Below, in pieces: positions 1 to 8,085 of a stretch of DNA of 64,000 bases. This DNA comes from Lysinibacillus sp. KCTC 33748. GTDB lineage: Bacteria; Bacillota; Bacilli; Bacillales_A; Planococcaceae. The stretch covers positions 62,001-126,000 of the forward strand of contig NZ_MWSJ01000008.1 of NCBI RefSeq assembly GCF_002237755.1, given 5' to 3'. Position 1 is the first letter of the stretch, and each line of letters begins with the position of its first letter. The notes under the pieces are model-generated. The model saw nothing but the letters and a program-made list of their open reading frames with translations, ran no database searches and was not told where the DNA came from. The position numbers and the translations under genes were made by a program.

Positions 1-519
1 GGAGGTCACCATATTACTCGTGAGGATTATGATGTAGAAAAGCTTGTGAATATTATTAATTACATTCAAGACAAGTATAACCTTCTCGTATATTTAGAGC
101 CAGGCGAAGCTGTTGCACTTAATACAGGTTATTTAGTAGCAACTGTCCTTGATATACAGAAAAACGGTATGGACTTAGCAATTTTAGATACATCGGCAAC
201 TTGCCATATGCCAGACGTTCTAGAAATGCCATACCGCCCAATGATTATCGGTTCAGGTCAACCAAATGAGCTAGCTCACACATATCGCTTAGGCGGGCTT
301 ACTTGTCTTGCAGGTGATGTAATTGGCGATTATTCATTTGAACAACCTTTACAACCAGGCGATCGTCTAGTATTTACAGATATGGCGCATTACTCAATGG
401 TGAAAAATCATATGTTTAATGGTGTAAACCTTCCATCCATCGTTTCTTATAACGATGAAGAAGGCATTAAAGTCATTCGTAAATTTAAATTTGAAGACTA
501 TAGCGGTCGACTTTCATAA
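1..519 (+). CDS. nspC: Carboxynorspermidine decarboxylase, C-terminal part
   Basis: The frame is open from the first base, so the 5' part lies outside the window; a GTG at 46 is internal. The first residues in frame read GGHHITREDYD, the glycine/histidine motif of the PLP-dependent alanine-racemase-fold decarboxylases of the NspC group. The remaining residues form the C-terminal beta domain, with the DTSATCHMPDVLEMPYRP stretch and the LGGLTCLAGDVIGDY segment that carries the conserved active-site Cys and Asp. The family decarboxylates carboxynorspermidine or carboxyspermidine to the polyamine. A terminator follows 11 bases after the stop. The family call is firm; substrate preference is inferred. 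Confidence 0.9.
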   Translation, partial: GGHHITREDYDVEKLVNIINYIQDKYNLLVYLEPGEAVALNTGYLVATVLDIQKNGMDLAILDTSATCHMPDVLEMPYRPMIIGSGQPNELAHTYRLGGLTCLAGDVIGDYSFEQPLQPGDRLVFTDMAHYSMVKNHMFNGVNLPSIVSYNDEEGIKVIRKFKFEDYSGRLS

Positions 520-529
520 TATCAAAGAA

Positions 530-565
530 AATCCTCTCCAACTTATCGCTGGAGAGGATTTTTTA
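530..565 (+). terminator. Rho-independent terminator after nspC
   Basis: An 11-bp perfect stem (AATCCTCTCCA / TGGAGAGGATT) with a nine-base loop is followed by a run of T. It ends the nspC transcript and abuts the convergent gene whose stop is at 563. Confidence 0.9.
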
Positions 566-1450
566 CGGCTTCATATTCATCCAACTATCAACATAATGAA
601 TGGCAAAACCATTATAGCTCGTTTTATTGGCATACTGTTTATGTACTTGTGCTAACTGTTTATTCATATAGGCTTCTCCATTATCATAGAAGGTAATATT
701 TTTCCCTTCATCAGAAGCCCCAGTTTCCACACCAATAACAATTGATTTATTTACTTTTTTGGCATAGTTTATTTCATGTTCAACAATTTTAATAATGTCT
801 TTAGCAGAATCTCGATAAGCCATTATTGAAACACTTTCCACTTGGTCAATAACCCAGTCCGCTAATAAACCAGAACCAAATTGGTTATTATATGAAACTT
901 CGTCAAACCAAAATGGCATATCTGCTTCTAAAGGCAATTGTAATTGCTCTGTATTCCCTTTGGCTCTAGTGAGGAGCGCTTGATAGGATTCAATCGTTTT
1001 TTCTTGGTTCGAGCTCCAACCACTATTTAAGTAAGGCTCTACATCGAGATGAACTCCAGAAAATCGCTCTGTTGCTGCTGCATTTTCATTATATGATTGT
1101 ATCCAATCAAACAGCTGATCCTGCATTTTATAGCCATCTGCTGATACCCAGCTTGCTGAACCATCTAGCGCATATACTTTTATACCTTTTGTCGTAGCTT
1201 TATTGATAAAACTTTTGTAATCGTCACTTGCTATATCACTATTAATTTGTAAATATAATTTCTTTACTTGTTTGCCTTCTAAAAATGAGAGTGCCCCTGA
1301 TTCATCTTCGACAATCTTTGTCGTATCCCATAACCAAGTAGCCTTATCTTGCATGAACTTTGCGTCTACCTTTCCCATTGTTAATCCTAGCATACTTACA
1401 ATTGTTACTATAAAAACAATAAATGTTTTTGATAGTGAACGACTTACCAT
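563..1450 (-). CDS. Secreted TIM-barrel-like (glycosidase-fold) protein
   Basis: This is a 295-residue protein with an N-terminal signal peptide: basic MVSRSLSK, a hydrophobic core to about residue 26, then VDAKF. The mature part looks like a TIM-barrel hydrolase. GVHLDVEPYL near residue 135 resembles the strand-4 acidic motif of glycoside-hydrolase-like barrels, and later strands include VSIMAYRD and IVIGVETG. The start is the ATG at 1450 with GGAGATG eight bases upstream. The gene is preceded by a c-di-GMP-I riboswitch, so it is probably controlled by the motile/sessile second messenger; a surface or matrix role is inference. No specific substrate can be assigned. Confidence 0.6.
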   Translation of the reverse strand: MVSRSLSKTFIVFIVTIVSMLGLTMGKVDAKFMQDKATWLWDTTKIVEDESGALSFLEGKQVKKLYLQINSDIASDDYKSFINKATTKGIKVYALDGSASWVSADGYKMQDQLFDWIQSYNENAAATERFSGVHLDVEPYLNSGWSSNQEKTIESYQALLTRAKGNTEQLQLPLEADMPFWFDEVSYNNQFGSGLLADWVIDQVESVSIMAYRDSAKDIIKIVEHEINYAKKVNKSIVIGVETGASDEGKNITFYDNGEAYMNKQLAQVHKQYANKTSYNGFAIHYVDSWMNMKP

Positions 1451-1491
1451 ATAATCACATCTCCATTCTATTTGCCGAGGCTCATAGAACA

Positions 1492-1580
1492 GAACCTGGC
1501 AACCTGACGATCATGCACTAAAAATAGTGTTTAGACTCACGGCTTTGCGTCCTTCCCTTTCGGTGAAGTTTGCCTTTTAC
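1492..1580 (-). promoter_or_regulatory. c-di-GMP-I (GEMM-I) riboswitch
   Basis: Read on the minus strand, the sequence has the GEMM-I landmarks in order. They are GGCAAAC opening the P2 side, a CCGAAAGG tetraloop-type hairpin (GAAA), GGACGCAAAGCC with the tetraloop receptor and ligand-contact bases, a variable hairpin (CTAAACACTATTTTTAGTG), and the closing GTCAGGTTGCC. It ends about 40 bases upstream of the secreted-protein ATG. A TTCTAT/ATAGAA helix just before the GGAG ribosome site could be a translational expression platform. The motif is recognised by eye; the switch mode is inferred. Confidence 0.88.
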
Positions 1581-1739
1581 AGTAGTTTTCTTCCTTTACA
1601 TAATACGACGATAAAACGGAGATGTCTGTAGGTAATACGCATAAATTTTAATAACAACTTTCAACTAGAAAAAAAGAACACAGGTTATTTTTACTATATC
1701 AGCATATAAACGTAGAAGAGATTATCTATAAATATTCCT

Positions 1740-1876
1740 TTAACTGAAAAACAATTTGTACGTAATGTATCCTATAAATAACACTAAAATTAATACTAGC
1801 ATTTCTTTCCAACCCATTCACTTTTTCTTAAATTCTCTCTTTTCTCTTCTGGTGTTTCCTTTTTCTTTGAATCCAT
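1740..1876 (-). pseudogene. Small membrane protein in two overlapping frames
   Basis: The ATG at 1876 follows a strong GGGAGGT site and encodes 26 hydrophilic residues, MDSKKKETPEEKR onward, ending in VGKKC and a TAG at 1796. One base back in frame, an ATG at 1802 runs on for 20 residues with a clear hydrophobic helix (MLVLILVLFIGYITY) to 1740. Joined by a -1 shift, they make a normal small single-pass protein with a charged N-terminus. It could be a frameshifted gene, two coupled ORFs, or a read error; none is established. Confidence 0.4.
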
Positions 1877-2040
1877 GTGAGGAATACCTCCCAAATTTAT
1901 TATTTATTTACGAAAGATATCTTCTGTAAATAGAGGACCTCAGACTAAGAGCACGGCATATCTTCCACCCTCAGTAACTGTCGGAACGGAAACCACCTTT
2001 GTTTTGGTAATGAACTTCAAGACATTCGCAGAAAGAAGTT

Positions 2041-2078
2041 AAAAAAAGAGACAGAATCACATATTTGTAATTCTGTCT
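2041..2078 (-). terminator. Terminator after cheW
   Basis: On the minus strand a 9-bp stem (AGACAGAAT / ATTCTGTCT) is followed by a CTTTTTTT run. It lies 55 bases beyond the cheW stop and closes the pepT-like/cheW transcript. Confidence 0.85.
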
Positions 2079-2132
2079 AGAACATCAACTTTGATGTGTA
2101 TTATTGAATTAATTTTTAGCTTTAATAAAAAC

Positions 2133-2621
2133 TCAAGCCTCTACGTTTTCTTTTTCATTTTCAAGCATTTTGTGCAAATAATTAATTATTTCACGAATAC
2201 CTTCTAATGAATTCACAAGAATTTTCGGGTCAACGTAAGTAATCATACGATTTTCTAGATTTGCCACAGCTGTAAAGTAGCGTGTTTTTGAATAATTGAC
2301 TAGTCCCATCTGTTTTAATACCGACTCATCAAAATCAAGAATTTCACGAGCTTCTGTGACAAGTAATCCATAATTCACAACATCCGTGTTCAACACAATA
2401 ATACGTGCTGTTGCAGCATTAGAGGAACGATTATAAAGAATACGCTCAAAATCAAGCACTGGCACAAGCTCGCCACGAATTCTTGTGAAACCTAGAAGAT
2501 AATTAGGCAAATGAGGAATCGGTGTTACTTGCTCTAACTTTTCAATCGAAATCGCTTGCTCCACAGGCACTGCATATTCCTCTGTACCACAAGCAAAAAC
2601 TACTGCCTTCACACTTTCCAT
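2133..2621 (-). CDS. cheW: Chemotaxis coupling protein, CheW domain
   Basis: The 162-residue protein is a single CheW/SH3-like domain, the usual family length, with the motifs EEYAVPVEQAISI, ITPIPHLPNYLLGFTRIRGELVPVLDF and LLVTEAREILDF. CheW proteins link methyl-accepting receptors to the CheA kinase at the inner face of the membrane. No receiver domain follows, so it is not CheV. The start at 2621 has AAGGATG upstream. It lies 26 bases downstream of the peptidase gene and probably shares its transcript. No other chemotaxis gene is near, so it may be an accessory CheW. Confidence 0.88.
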   Translation of the reverse strand: MESVKAVVFACGTEEYAVPVEQAISIEKLEQVTPIPHLPNYLLGFTRIRGELVPVLDFERILYNRSSNAATARIIVLNTDVVNYGLLVTEAREILDFDESVLKQMGLVNYSKTRYFTAVANLENRMITYVDPKILVNSLEGIREIINYLHKMLENEKENVEA

Positions 2622-2646
2622 ACGGTCACATCCTTCGATTCTGTTG

Positions 2647-3762
2647 TTATTTTCTCGCAGACTCTTTTACGATTTCAACAAGTAAATCTGCTAATTTTTC
2701 TAATTCTTCTACTGGGATCTTTTCATTTGTTGTATGAATGTCCTCGTATCCAACAGAAAGATTGACTGTAGGGATGCCAAAGCCTGCAATAACATTAGCA
2801 TCGGAACCTCCGCCTGAAATACCTAGCTTTGGTGTACGATCGATGTTCTGTGCAGCTGCAATCGCTACTTGAACAACTTTATCTGATTCTGTTACACGGA
2901 ATCCAGGATACATTAGCTTTACTTCAACCTCTGCCTTTGCTCCTAATGAAGCAGCAACTTGCTCAAACGTCTCCTGCATATGCTGAGTCTGTGCATCTAA
3001 CTTCGCTTTGTCGATTGAACGAGCTTCTGCAAGAATCGTTACTTCATCACACACAATATTTGTTGCCTGACCACCCTCAAAGCGACCAATATTTGCTGTT
3101 GTTTCTTCATCTAATCGACCTAGCTTCATTTTTGCAATACATTTAGAAGCAACCGTAATCGCTGAAATTCCTTTTTCTGGAGCAACACCTGCGTGCGCTG
3201 TTTTACCAATTATTTTAACGGAAACTTTCGCTTGGAATGGAGCTGCTGTGACAATTCCCCCTACTTTGCCATCACTGTCTACCGCAAAGCCATATTTCGC
3301 CTTAATTTTAGATGGATCTAACTCTTTAGCGCCAACAAGGCCACTTTCCTCGCCAGCTGTAATAATAAATTCAATATCACCGTGTTCAATATTTTGCTCT
3401 TTTAAGCGTTTAGCCATTTCAAATAATGCAGCGATACCAGCTTTGTCATCAGCACCTAAAATAGTTGTACCATCTGAAACAATATAGCCATCTTCACGAA
3501 GAGATGGTTTAATCCCTTTACCTGGGACAACTGTATCCATATGAGAAGTAAAATAAATTGGTTCGATATCTAATGAACCTTTTAGCGTAGCAAGTATATT
3601 ACCTGCTCCATGCCCGTTTCTAGTATGTGCATCATCTTGTTCTACTGTAAAACCAAGCGCTGTTAGTTTGTCGACTAAAACCGGCGCAATCACTTGTTCA
3701 TATTTTGTTTCTGAATCGATTTGTACGAGCTCAAAAAACTCTTCTACTAAACGACTTGTCAT
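2647..3762 (-). CDS. PepT-like M20 family zinc peptidase (YqjE type)
   Basis: This 371-residue cytoplasmic M20/M28-clan metallopeptidase has the metal ligands in order: His74 in FTSHMDTV with catalytic Asp76, the bridging Asp105 in LGADDKAG, catalytic Glu138 and Glu139 in AGEESG, an Asp near 162 (FAVDSDG), and the C-terminal His in EDIHTTNE. A dimerisation/lid domain lies between about 180 and 285. The family removes N-terminal residues from small peptides; B. subtilis YqjE is the closest named relative in this neighbourhood, so tripeptidase function is inferred rather than shown. Start ATG at 3762. Confidence 0.85.
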   Translation of the reverse strand: MTSRLVEEFFELVQIDSETKYEQVIAPVLVDKLTALGFTVEQDDAHTRNGHGAGNILATLKGSLDIEPIYFTSHMDTVVPGKGIKPSLREDGYIVSDGTTILGADDKAGIAALFEMAKRLKEQNIEHGDIEFIITAGEESGLVGAKELDPSKIKAKYGFAVDSDGKVGGIVTAAPFQAKVSVKIIGKTAHAGVAPEKGISAITVASKCIAKMKLGRLDEETTANIGRFEGGQATNIVCDEVTILAEARSIDKAKLDAQTQHMQETFEQVAASLGAKAEVEVKLMYPGFRVTESDKVVQVAIAAAQNIDRTPKLGISGGGSDANVIAGFGIPTVNLSVGYEDIHTTNEKIPVEELEKLADLLVEIVKESARK

Positions 3763-4247
3763 GTTGTAGGACTCCCTTAGTTTACGTGTTTTTCCACGTC
3801 ATAGTTATCTTCTATATTTTAGCATACTGCTGCGTTTGGGAAAATAAAACGATTACATTGTTTTTCAATTGATGGCTGCAAATACCCGCTTTATTCGATT
3901 CGCAAATTATATAGAGGTAAAAGTACTGATAATTATGGAAGCACCTTTTTTCAGATTGAAAGGAAAGTAGCACTTAACGTAAACAAAAACGACTGAACAA
4001 ATTTGGACTGGACGGTTAGATGACAAACATGACAAATCAAGTTTTCGTTATCTTCAAAACGTACAGATCAGAACCATTCATGAAGAATTCACACTGCTCA
4101 CCTCAGGAAGACGAATAGATATCACCAAAATTTTAAAAATATAATTTATCTAGATAGTTAGCTTTTTAAGTAAACTTTTTACATTTAACAGAAAATTACA
4201 TTAAAATATTTTATAGATTATTAACTTTTATTGGGGAGAGTAGCGAC
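3763..4247. other. Intergenic, AT-rich, one gene remnant
   Basis: The spacer separates divergent genes. Apart from a short coding-like remnant at 3983-4144 I see no RNA motif or repeat in it. Confidence 0.5.
3983..4144 (+). pseudogene. Possible formiminoglutamase/arginase-family N-terminal fragment
   Basis: An open stretch without an ATG begins directly after a stop and reads TTEQIWTGRLDDKHD, then KSSFRYLQNVQI. This resembles the W-x-GR-x-D ... SFR-x-HQ start of HutG-like formimidoylglutamases as I remember them. The following residues do not continue the family and the frame ends at 4142. If real it is a short relic left after deletion. Confidence is low because only about 30 residues are informative. 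Confidence 0.3.
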
Positions 4248-4553
4248 TTGAAGAAAAAAGTTATAATTATTGTTTCTTTGTTGGTTGTAATTATATTGTT
4301 ACATTCAACACCCAGTATGGCATTAAGAACACATATATTTTTTATGGGTTATCCAAAGGCCGCAATTTCTTCAGGAATTATTGAAGATAAAGAACATAAT
4401 GAAGTAGATAAAGAAAAATTTGCCGAATTAAATGCCAAAGCATACTCCCTAACAAACCCTCCAATAGAAAAAGCTACTCATGGCGAATTAAGAAACTTTC
4501 TTGTGAGGAAATTTGGCTTTTTACATTTTGCAGAATACTACGGTGATACTTAA
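4248..4553 (+). CDS. Small exported or membrane-anchored protein, unknown
   Basis: The 101-residue product starts at a TTG with GGGGAGAG about ten bases upstream. Residues 1-25 form a signal peptide or N-terminal anchor (MKKK, then VIIIVSLLVVIILL, then SMA as a possible cleavage site). The rest is charged, without cysteine or a domain I recognise. It is single and followed by its own terminator at 4591-4618. Confidence 0.6.
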   Translation: MKKKVIIIVSLLVVIILLHSTPSMALRTHIFFMGYPKAAISSGIIEDKEHNEVDKEKFAELNAKAYSLTNPPIEKATHGELRNFLVRKFGFLHFAEYYGDT

Positions 4554-4590
4554 TAACCTTCGGCGTAGTCAAACGGGGGCTTTACACAAA

Positions 4591-4618
4591 AAAACGCTCA
4601 AATTACTGAGCGTTTTTA
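4591..4618 (+). terminator. Rho-independent terminator
   Basis: An 8-bp stem (AACGCTCA / TGAGCGTT) with a six-base loop is followed by TTTTTATC. It closes the small exported-protein gene. Confidence 0.88.
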
Positions 4619-4761
4619 TCTGTCGTTTATGTTACTAAATTACTGTTAAAATAAGTGTCATTGAGGTTGTTATTAACTTCACTTTTAGTGTTTTTCTCCC
4701 AATCAACCGAACCCGTTAGAAATAGGGAAAATCTTTTCACAGTTTACTTTATATCTACGTT

Positions 4762-5709
4762 TTAAAAGATCGCTTCTTTTTCTTTTTGCAGAGACTTCAA
4801 ATAATCATCTGCCTTGTTATGTTTATCCTGTAAACGCAAAATTGTATTATGTACATCATCTTGTACACGAGAAACCTGATCTCTTGCAGTGGATATTTTA
4901 GAATGGACAGACCAAGCCGAAAAAATATCATCAAAGAAATAGTCCGCAAATTTCACGAATCCATCTGTATCAACTTGTAAGGATTTCGTTGACATATCAT
5001 GTACATCTAGCAGTTCGTTATGGAAGCGTTGTAACGCAATTTGAGCATTGTGAAGATAATTTTCGGTCTTATCCAGTGCATCATGTTTTAAATGCGTAAC
5101 AAAGAATCCTCCACCAAAAAACGTATCCCAAGTTGAATATCCATTAGCGGAATGTAAGGACTCTGCTGCTTGTCCAAGCTCAGTAAGTGCTGTTTCACCA
5201 GCCGCTTCTGCTTCCTTTATCTCTATCAGTAGTTGTTTCGTATGCATTTCCTCATGTGCTAATTGTTCAAGCCTTTTTGCCTGTTCAGGCTCATGGATTT
5301 GTAAGTAGCCTTTCTTTTTAGCATTTAATTGGCTTAAAGCTTCTTGTAACTCTTTTTCATTAATTTGAGAAAGCTTGGTGTTTATTTGCCCCAAATCATG
5401 CGCCAAATCAACATCCATCTTCTTTGCTTCATTTATTTTTAATTCAAGAATAGCTGCTTTATCAATTTTTTCTGCACGTAGCTCATCTTGTTGCCCTGCC
5501 CACGTACGAATCATATTCATAAAAGAAAAGCCTTCTAACTTATCGAGTCTTAAACGAATTTGATTGAGTGCTTTAGAATGTTTGTCAATTTCCTGTTGGG
5601 CATGCCCGATTTGCTGTTCAATTAAAACCTTTTGTTCACTTAATCTACTGGCAGTCCTTAATTGTGCATGTATTATTCCTTGCTCTTTTTGTAATTGTTT
5701 CCATTCCAT
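4762..5709 (-). CDS. Coiled-coil protein of unknown function
   Basis: The 315-residue product has no signal peptide or membrane helix. It is rich in Glu, Lys, Gln and Leu with heptad-like spacing in residues 1-60, 85-190 and 270-310, so it is probably a long coiled coil. A central segment around 190-215 (YSTWDTFFGGGFFVTHLKHD) is different: aromatic and glycine-rich, perhaps a hinge or ligand site. It is monocistronic between two intergenic regions. I do not recognise a named family. Confidence 0.6.
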   Translation of the reverse strand: MEWKQLQKEQGIIHAQLRTASRLSEQKVLIEQQIGHAQQEIDKHSKALNQIRLRLDKLEGFSFMNMIRTWAGQQDELRAEKIDKAAILELKINEAKKMDVDLAHDLGQINTKLSQINEKELQEALSQLNAKKKGYLQIHEPEQAKRLEQLAHEEMHTKQLLIEIKEAEAAGETALTELGQAAESLHSANGYSTWDTFFGGGFFVTHLKHDALDKTENYLHNAQIALQRFHNELLDVHDMSTKSLQVDTDGFVKFADYFFDDIFSAWSVHSKISTARDQVSRVQDDVHNTILRLQDKHNKADDYLKSLQKEKEAIF

Positions 5710-5812
5710 TCATCTCAACTCCTATTACATATATGTACGAATGAAATCAAAATATGTTTCAATTATCTGTTATTTATAATTTATCTTTTATTATTTAAAG
5801 TTAGTATAAGTC

Positions 5813-5848
5813 AAAAAAAGCCTAGCAATCCGAATGGACACTAGGCTT
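5813..5848 (-). terminator. Terminator of the carboxyltransferase-epimerase pair
   Basis: The minus strand shows an 8-bp stem (AAGCCTAG / CTAGGCTT) followed by TTTTTTT, ten bases after the stop at 5858. Confidence 0.9.
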
Positions 5849-5857
5849 GTACAATTG

Positions 5858-7414
5858 TTATAGAGGAATGTTTCCGTGCTTTTTCTCTGGACGTGTTTCG
5901 TGTTTGTTCGCTAACATATCTAGCCCTTGAATTAGCTTAATACGCGTATCACGTGGATCGATAACATCGTCTACCATACCGCGAGATGCCGCAACGTATG
6001 GGTTTGCGAATTTCTCTTTATATTCTTCAATTTTCGCTGCACGTGTTGCTTCTGGATCTTCTGATTTGGCAATTTCACGCGCGAAGATAATATTAGCTGC
6101 ACCTGCCGCACCCATAACAGCAATTTCTGCGTTAGGCCAAGCAAATACTAAATCAGCCCCAATTGATTTAGAGTTAAGCGCAACGTAGGCACCACCGTAT
6201 GCTTTACGTAGAATCACTGTAATTTTTGGTACAGTTGCTTCTGAGTATGCATAAAGGATTTTCGCTCCGTGACGGATAATACCACCATGCTCTTGTTTAA
6301 CGCCTGGGAAGAAACCAGAAACGTCTTCAAATGTGATGATTGGTATATTGTAAGCATCACAAGTACGAATGAAACGAGCAGCCTTGTCTGAAGAATCAAT
6401 ATCTAAACCACCAGCTAATACTTTAGGTTGGTTACATACAAGACCAACTGATTCACCAGCAATACGCGCAAAACCAACTACTACGTTTTTCGCAAATTCT
6501 GAATGCACTTCCATAAATGAATCTGCGTCCACGATTTGCTCGACTACTTTACGAACATCATAAGGTCGAGTTGTTTCGATTGGTATCGTATCCACGATTT
6601 CTGGACGATAGTCGTCACCCTCTGGACGTGCCTGGCGTGGAGCTTTTTCTTTATTATTTTGTGGTAAGTAGCTTAATAGTTTCTTAATTTGATCAATCGC
6701 TGTTTCTTCAGAAGGTGCGCGGAAGTGTGCGTTACCACTTATAGCGTTGTTTACTTTAGAACCACCTAAATCTTCAGCAGAGATTTTTTCACCAGTAACC
6801 GTTTCGATAACTTTAGGTCCTGTAATAAACATTTGAGATGTTTTATCAACCATTAGAATGAAGTCTGTAATTGCTGGAGAATATACCGCCCCACCAGCAC
6901 ATGGTCCCATGATAACTGAGATTTGTGGAATTACCCCAGAGTAGATTGCATTACGATAGAAAATATGACCATAACCATCAAGTGAAAGTACGCCCTCTTG
7001 AATACGAGCACCACCTGAATCATTAATACCGATAAATGGTGTACCATTTTTTGCTGCTAGATCCATTACTGTTGCCATTTTTTTAGCGTGCATTTCACCA
7101 AGCGCTCCACCAAATACTGTGAAGTCTTGAGAGAATAAGTATACTGGACGTCCATTAATTTTACCGAAACCAGTTACTACTCCGTCACCAGGCCCTTCCA
7201 TCTTGTCCATGCCGAAGTCTACTGTACGGTGTGTAATGAATGGGTTGATCTCGAAAAATGTACCTTCGTCTAGTAATAATTCAATACGCTCACGAGCAGT
7301 TAATTTACCTTTATCATGTTGCTTCTCGATGCGCTCATAGCCGCCACCAAGTTCAATCACTGTCTTACGGTCATACAACTCATTAATTTTGTCGAACATA
7401 TCCATACTGATCAC
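5858..7414 (-). CDS. Acyl-CoA carboxylase, carboxyltransferase subunit (propionyl-CoA type)
   Basis: This 518-residue protein has the two crotonase-like halves of the carboxyltransferase superfamily (PccB/MmdA; YqjD in B. subtilis). Oxyanion-hole glycines are visible in SGGARIQEG, GPCAGGAVYSPA, and in the second half FPGVKQEHGGIIRHGAK and RKAYGGAYVAL. It would transfer carboxyl from carboxybiotin to propionyl-CoA, giving (S)-methylmalonyl-CoA. GTG at 7414 has AAGGGG four to five bases upstream and overlaps the mce stop by four bases, which indicates coupling; ATG at 7405 is the alternative. The adjacent epimerase and the nearby mutase genes support propionyl-CoA carboxylation over decarboxylation. 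No biotin subunit is adjacent; AccB and AccC at 61-63 kb may or may not serve it. Confidence 0.88.
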   Translation of the reverse strand: MISMDMFDKINELYDRKTVIELGGGYERIEKQHDKGKLTARERIELLLDEGTFFEINPFITHRTVDFGMDKMEGPGDGVVTGFGKINGRPVYLFSQDFTVFGGALGEMHAKKMATVMDLAAKNGTPFIGINDSGGARIQEGVLSLDGYGHIFYRNAIYSGVIPQISVIMGPCAGGAVYSPAITDFILMVDKTSQMFITGPKVIETVTGEKISAEDLGGSKVNNAISGNAHFRAPSEETAIDQIKKLLSYLPQNNKEKAPRQARPEGDDYRPEIVDTIPIETTRPYDVRKVVEQIVDADSFMEVHSEFAKNVVVGFARIAGESVGLVCNQPKVLAGGLDIDSSDKAARFIRTCDAYNIPIITFEDVSGFFPGVKQEHGGIIRHGAKILYAYSEATVPKITVILRKAYGGAYVALNSKSIGADLVFAWPNAEIAVMGAAGAANIIFAREIAKSEDPEATRAAKIEEYKEKFANPYVAASRGMVDDVIDPRDTRIKLIQGLDMLANKHETRPEKKHGNIPL

Positions 7415-7824
7415 TTATCCCCTTTTCCACTTTTATCGCATAATTCATATAACACACCGAAAGATGATTTCGGGTGCATGAAAGCAACCTCTGCACCACC
7501 AGCTCCTGGTCCTGGCTCTTCTGATAAAAGACGTACACCTTTTTCACGAAGCTCAGCCATACGCTCACGAATCCCCGTTACACCGAAAGCTACATGGTGA
7601 ATACCTTCTCCACGTTTTTCGATGAATCCATGAATAGTACTTTTTTCACTCATCGGTTCTAATAACTCAATTTTTATATTTCCCGCATCTATGAATGCAA
7701 CACGAACCTGTTGCGATTCTACTTCTTCCACTTTTAGCAACTTTAAGCCTAAAGTTTCTGTATAATATGTAATGCGTTCATCAAGATTTCGGACCGCAAT
7801 CCCAATATGATCTACTTTCTCCAT
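7411..7824 (-). CDS. mce: Methylmalonyl-CoA epimerase
   Basis: The 137-residue protein is a single vicinal-oxygen-chelate pair of beta-alpha-beta-beta-beta modules. The metal ligands are visible: His7 in VDHIGIAVRN, the KIELLEP glutamate, HHVAFGV, and the C-terminal LYELC glutamate. The enzyme interconverts the (S) and (R) forms of methylmalonyl-CoA so that the mutase can use it. The start has AGAAGGAG upstream. It is the first gene of a two-gene operon overlapping the carboxyltransferase. Confidence 0.9.
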   Translation of the reverse strand: MEKVDHIGIAVRNLDERITYYTETLGLKLLKVEEVESQQVRVAFIDAGNIKIELLEPMSEKSTIHGFIEKRGEGIHHVAFGVTGIRERMAELREKGVRLLSEEPGPGAGGAEVAFMHPKSSFGVLYELCDKSGKGDK

Positions 7825-7949
7825 GGTGACATCTCCTTCTGTTATGGTACATAATCTATTTTACAGACTTTTTCGTCAAAACTCTACTACTTGAGAAATT
7901 TTTCAGATTTGCTAAACTATTTATAAGAAAAGAAGGAGCGAACGAGCAT

Positions 7950-8045
7950 ATGAGTAATAAAAAATTTCAAAAAATCGTAGTTTATACTATGGTCGCGATC
8001 ATGGTAATTTCATCTCTAGCATTCGGCTTATCGATGATAGTGTAA
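7950..8045 (+). CDS. prli42: Stressosome-associated miniprotein Prli42
   Basis: This 31-residue ORF reads MSNKKFQKIVVYTMVAIM, then a hydrophobic helix ending SMIV. The basic SNKKFQK head followed by one transmembrane helix matches Prli42, the membrane anchor of the stressosome described in Listeria and conserved in Firmicutes. An AAGAAGGAG site lies about ten bases upstream and a terminator follows the stop. It is divergent from mce. It is short enough to be missed by standard gene calling, but the match is strong. Confidence 0.88.
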   Translation: MSNKKFQKIVVYTMVAIMVISSLAFGLSMIV

Positions 8046-8056
8046 TGAAAGGCTAG

Positions 8057-8085
8057 GCGTCCGCATTACTGCGGGCGCTTTTTCT
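8057..8085 (+). terminator. Terminator after prli42
   Basis: A GC-rich hairpin (GCGTCCGCA / TGCGGGCGC) followed by TTTTTCTTT starts 12 bases after the prli42 stop. It overlaps the 3' end of the convergent membrane-protein gene. Confidence 0.85.
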
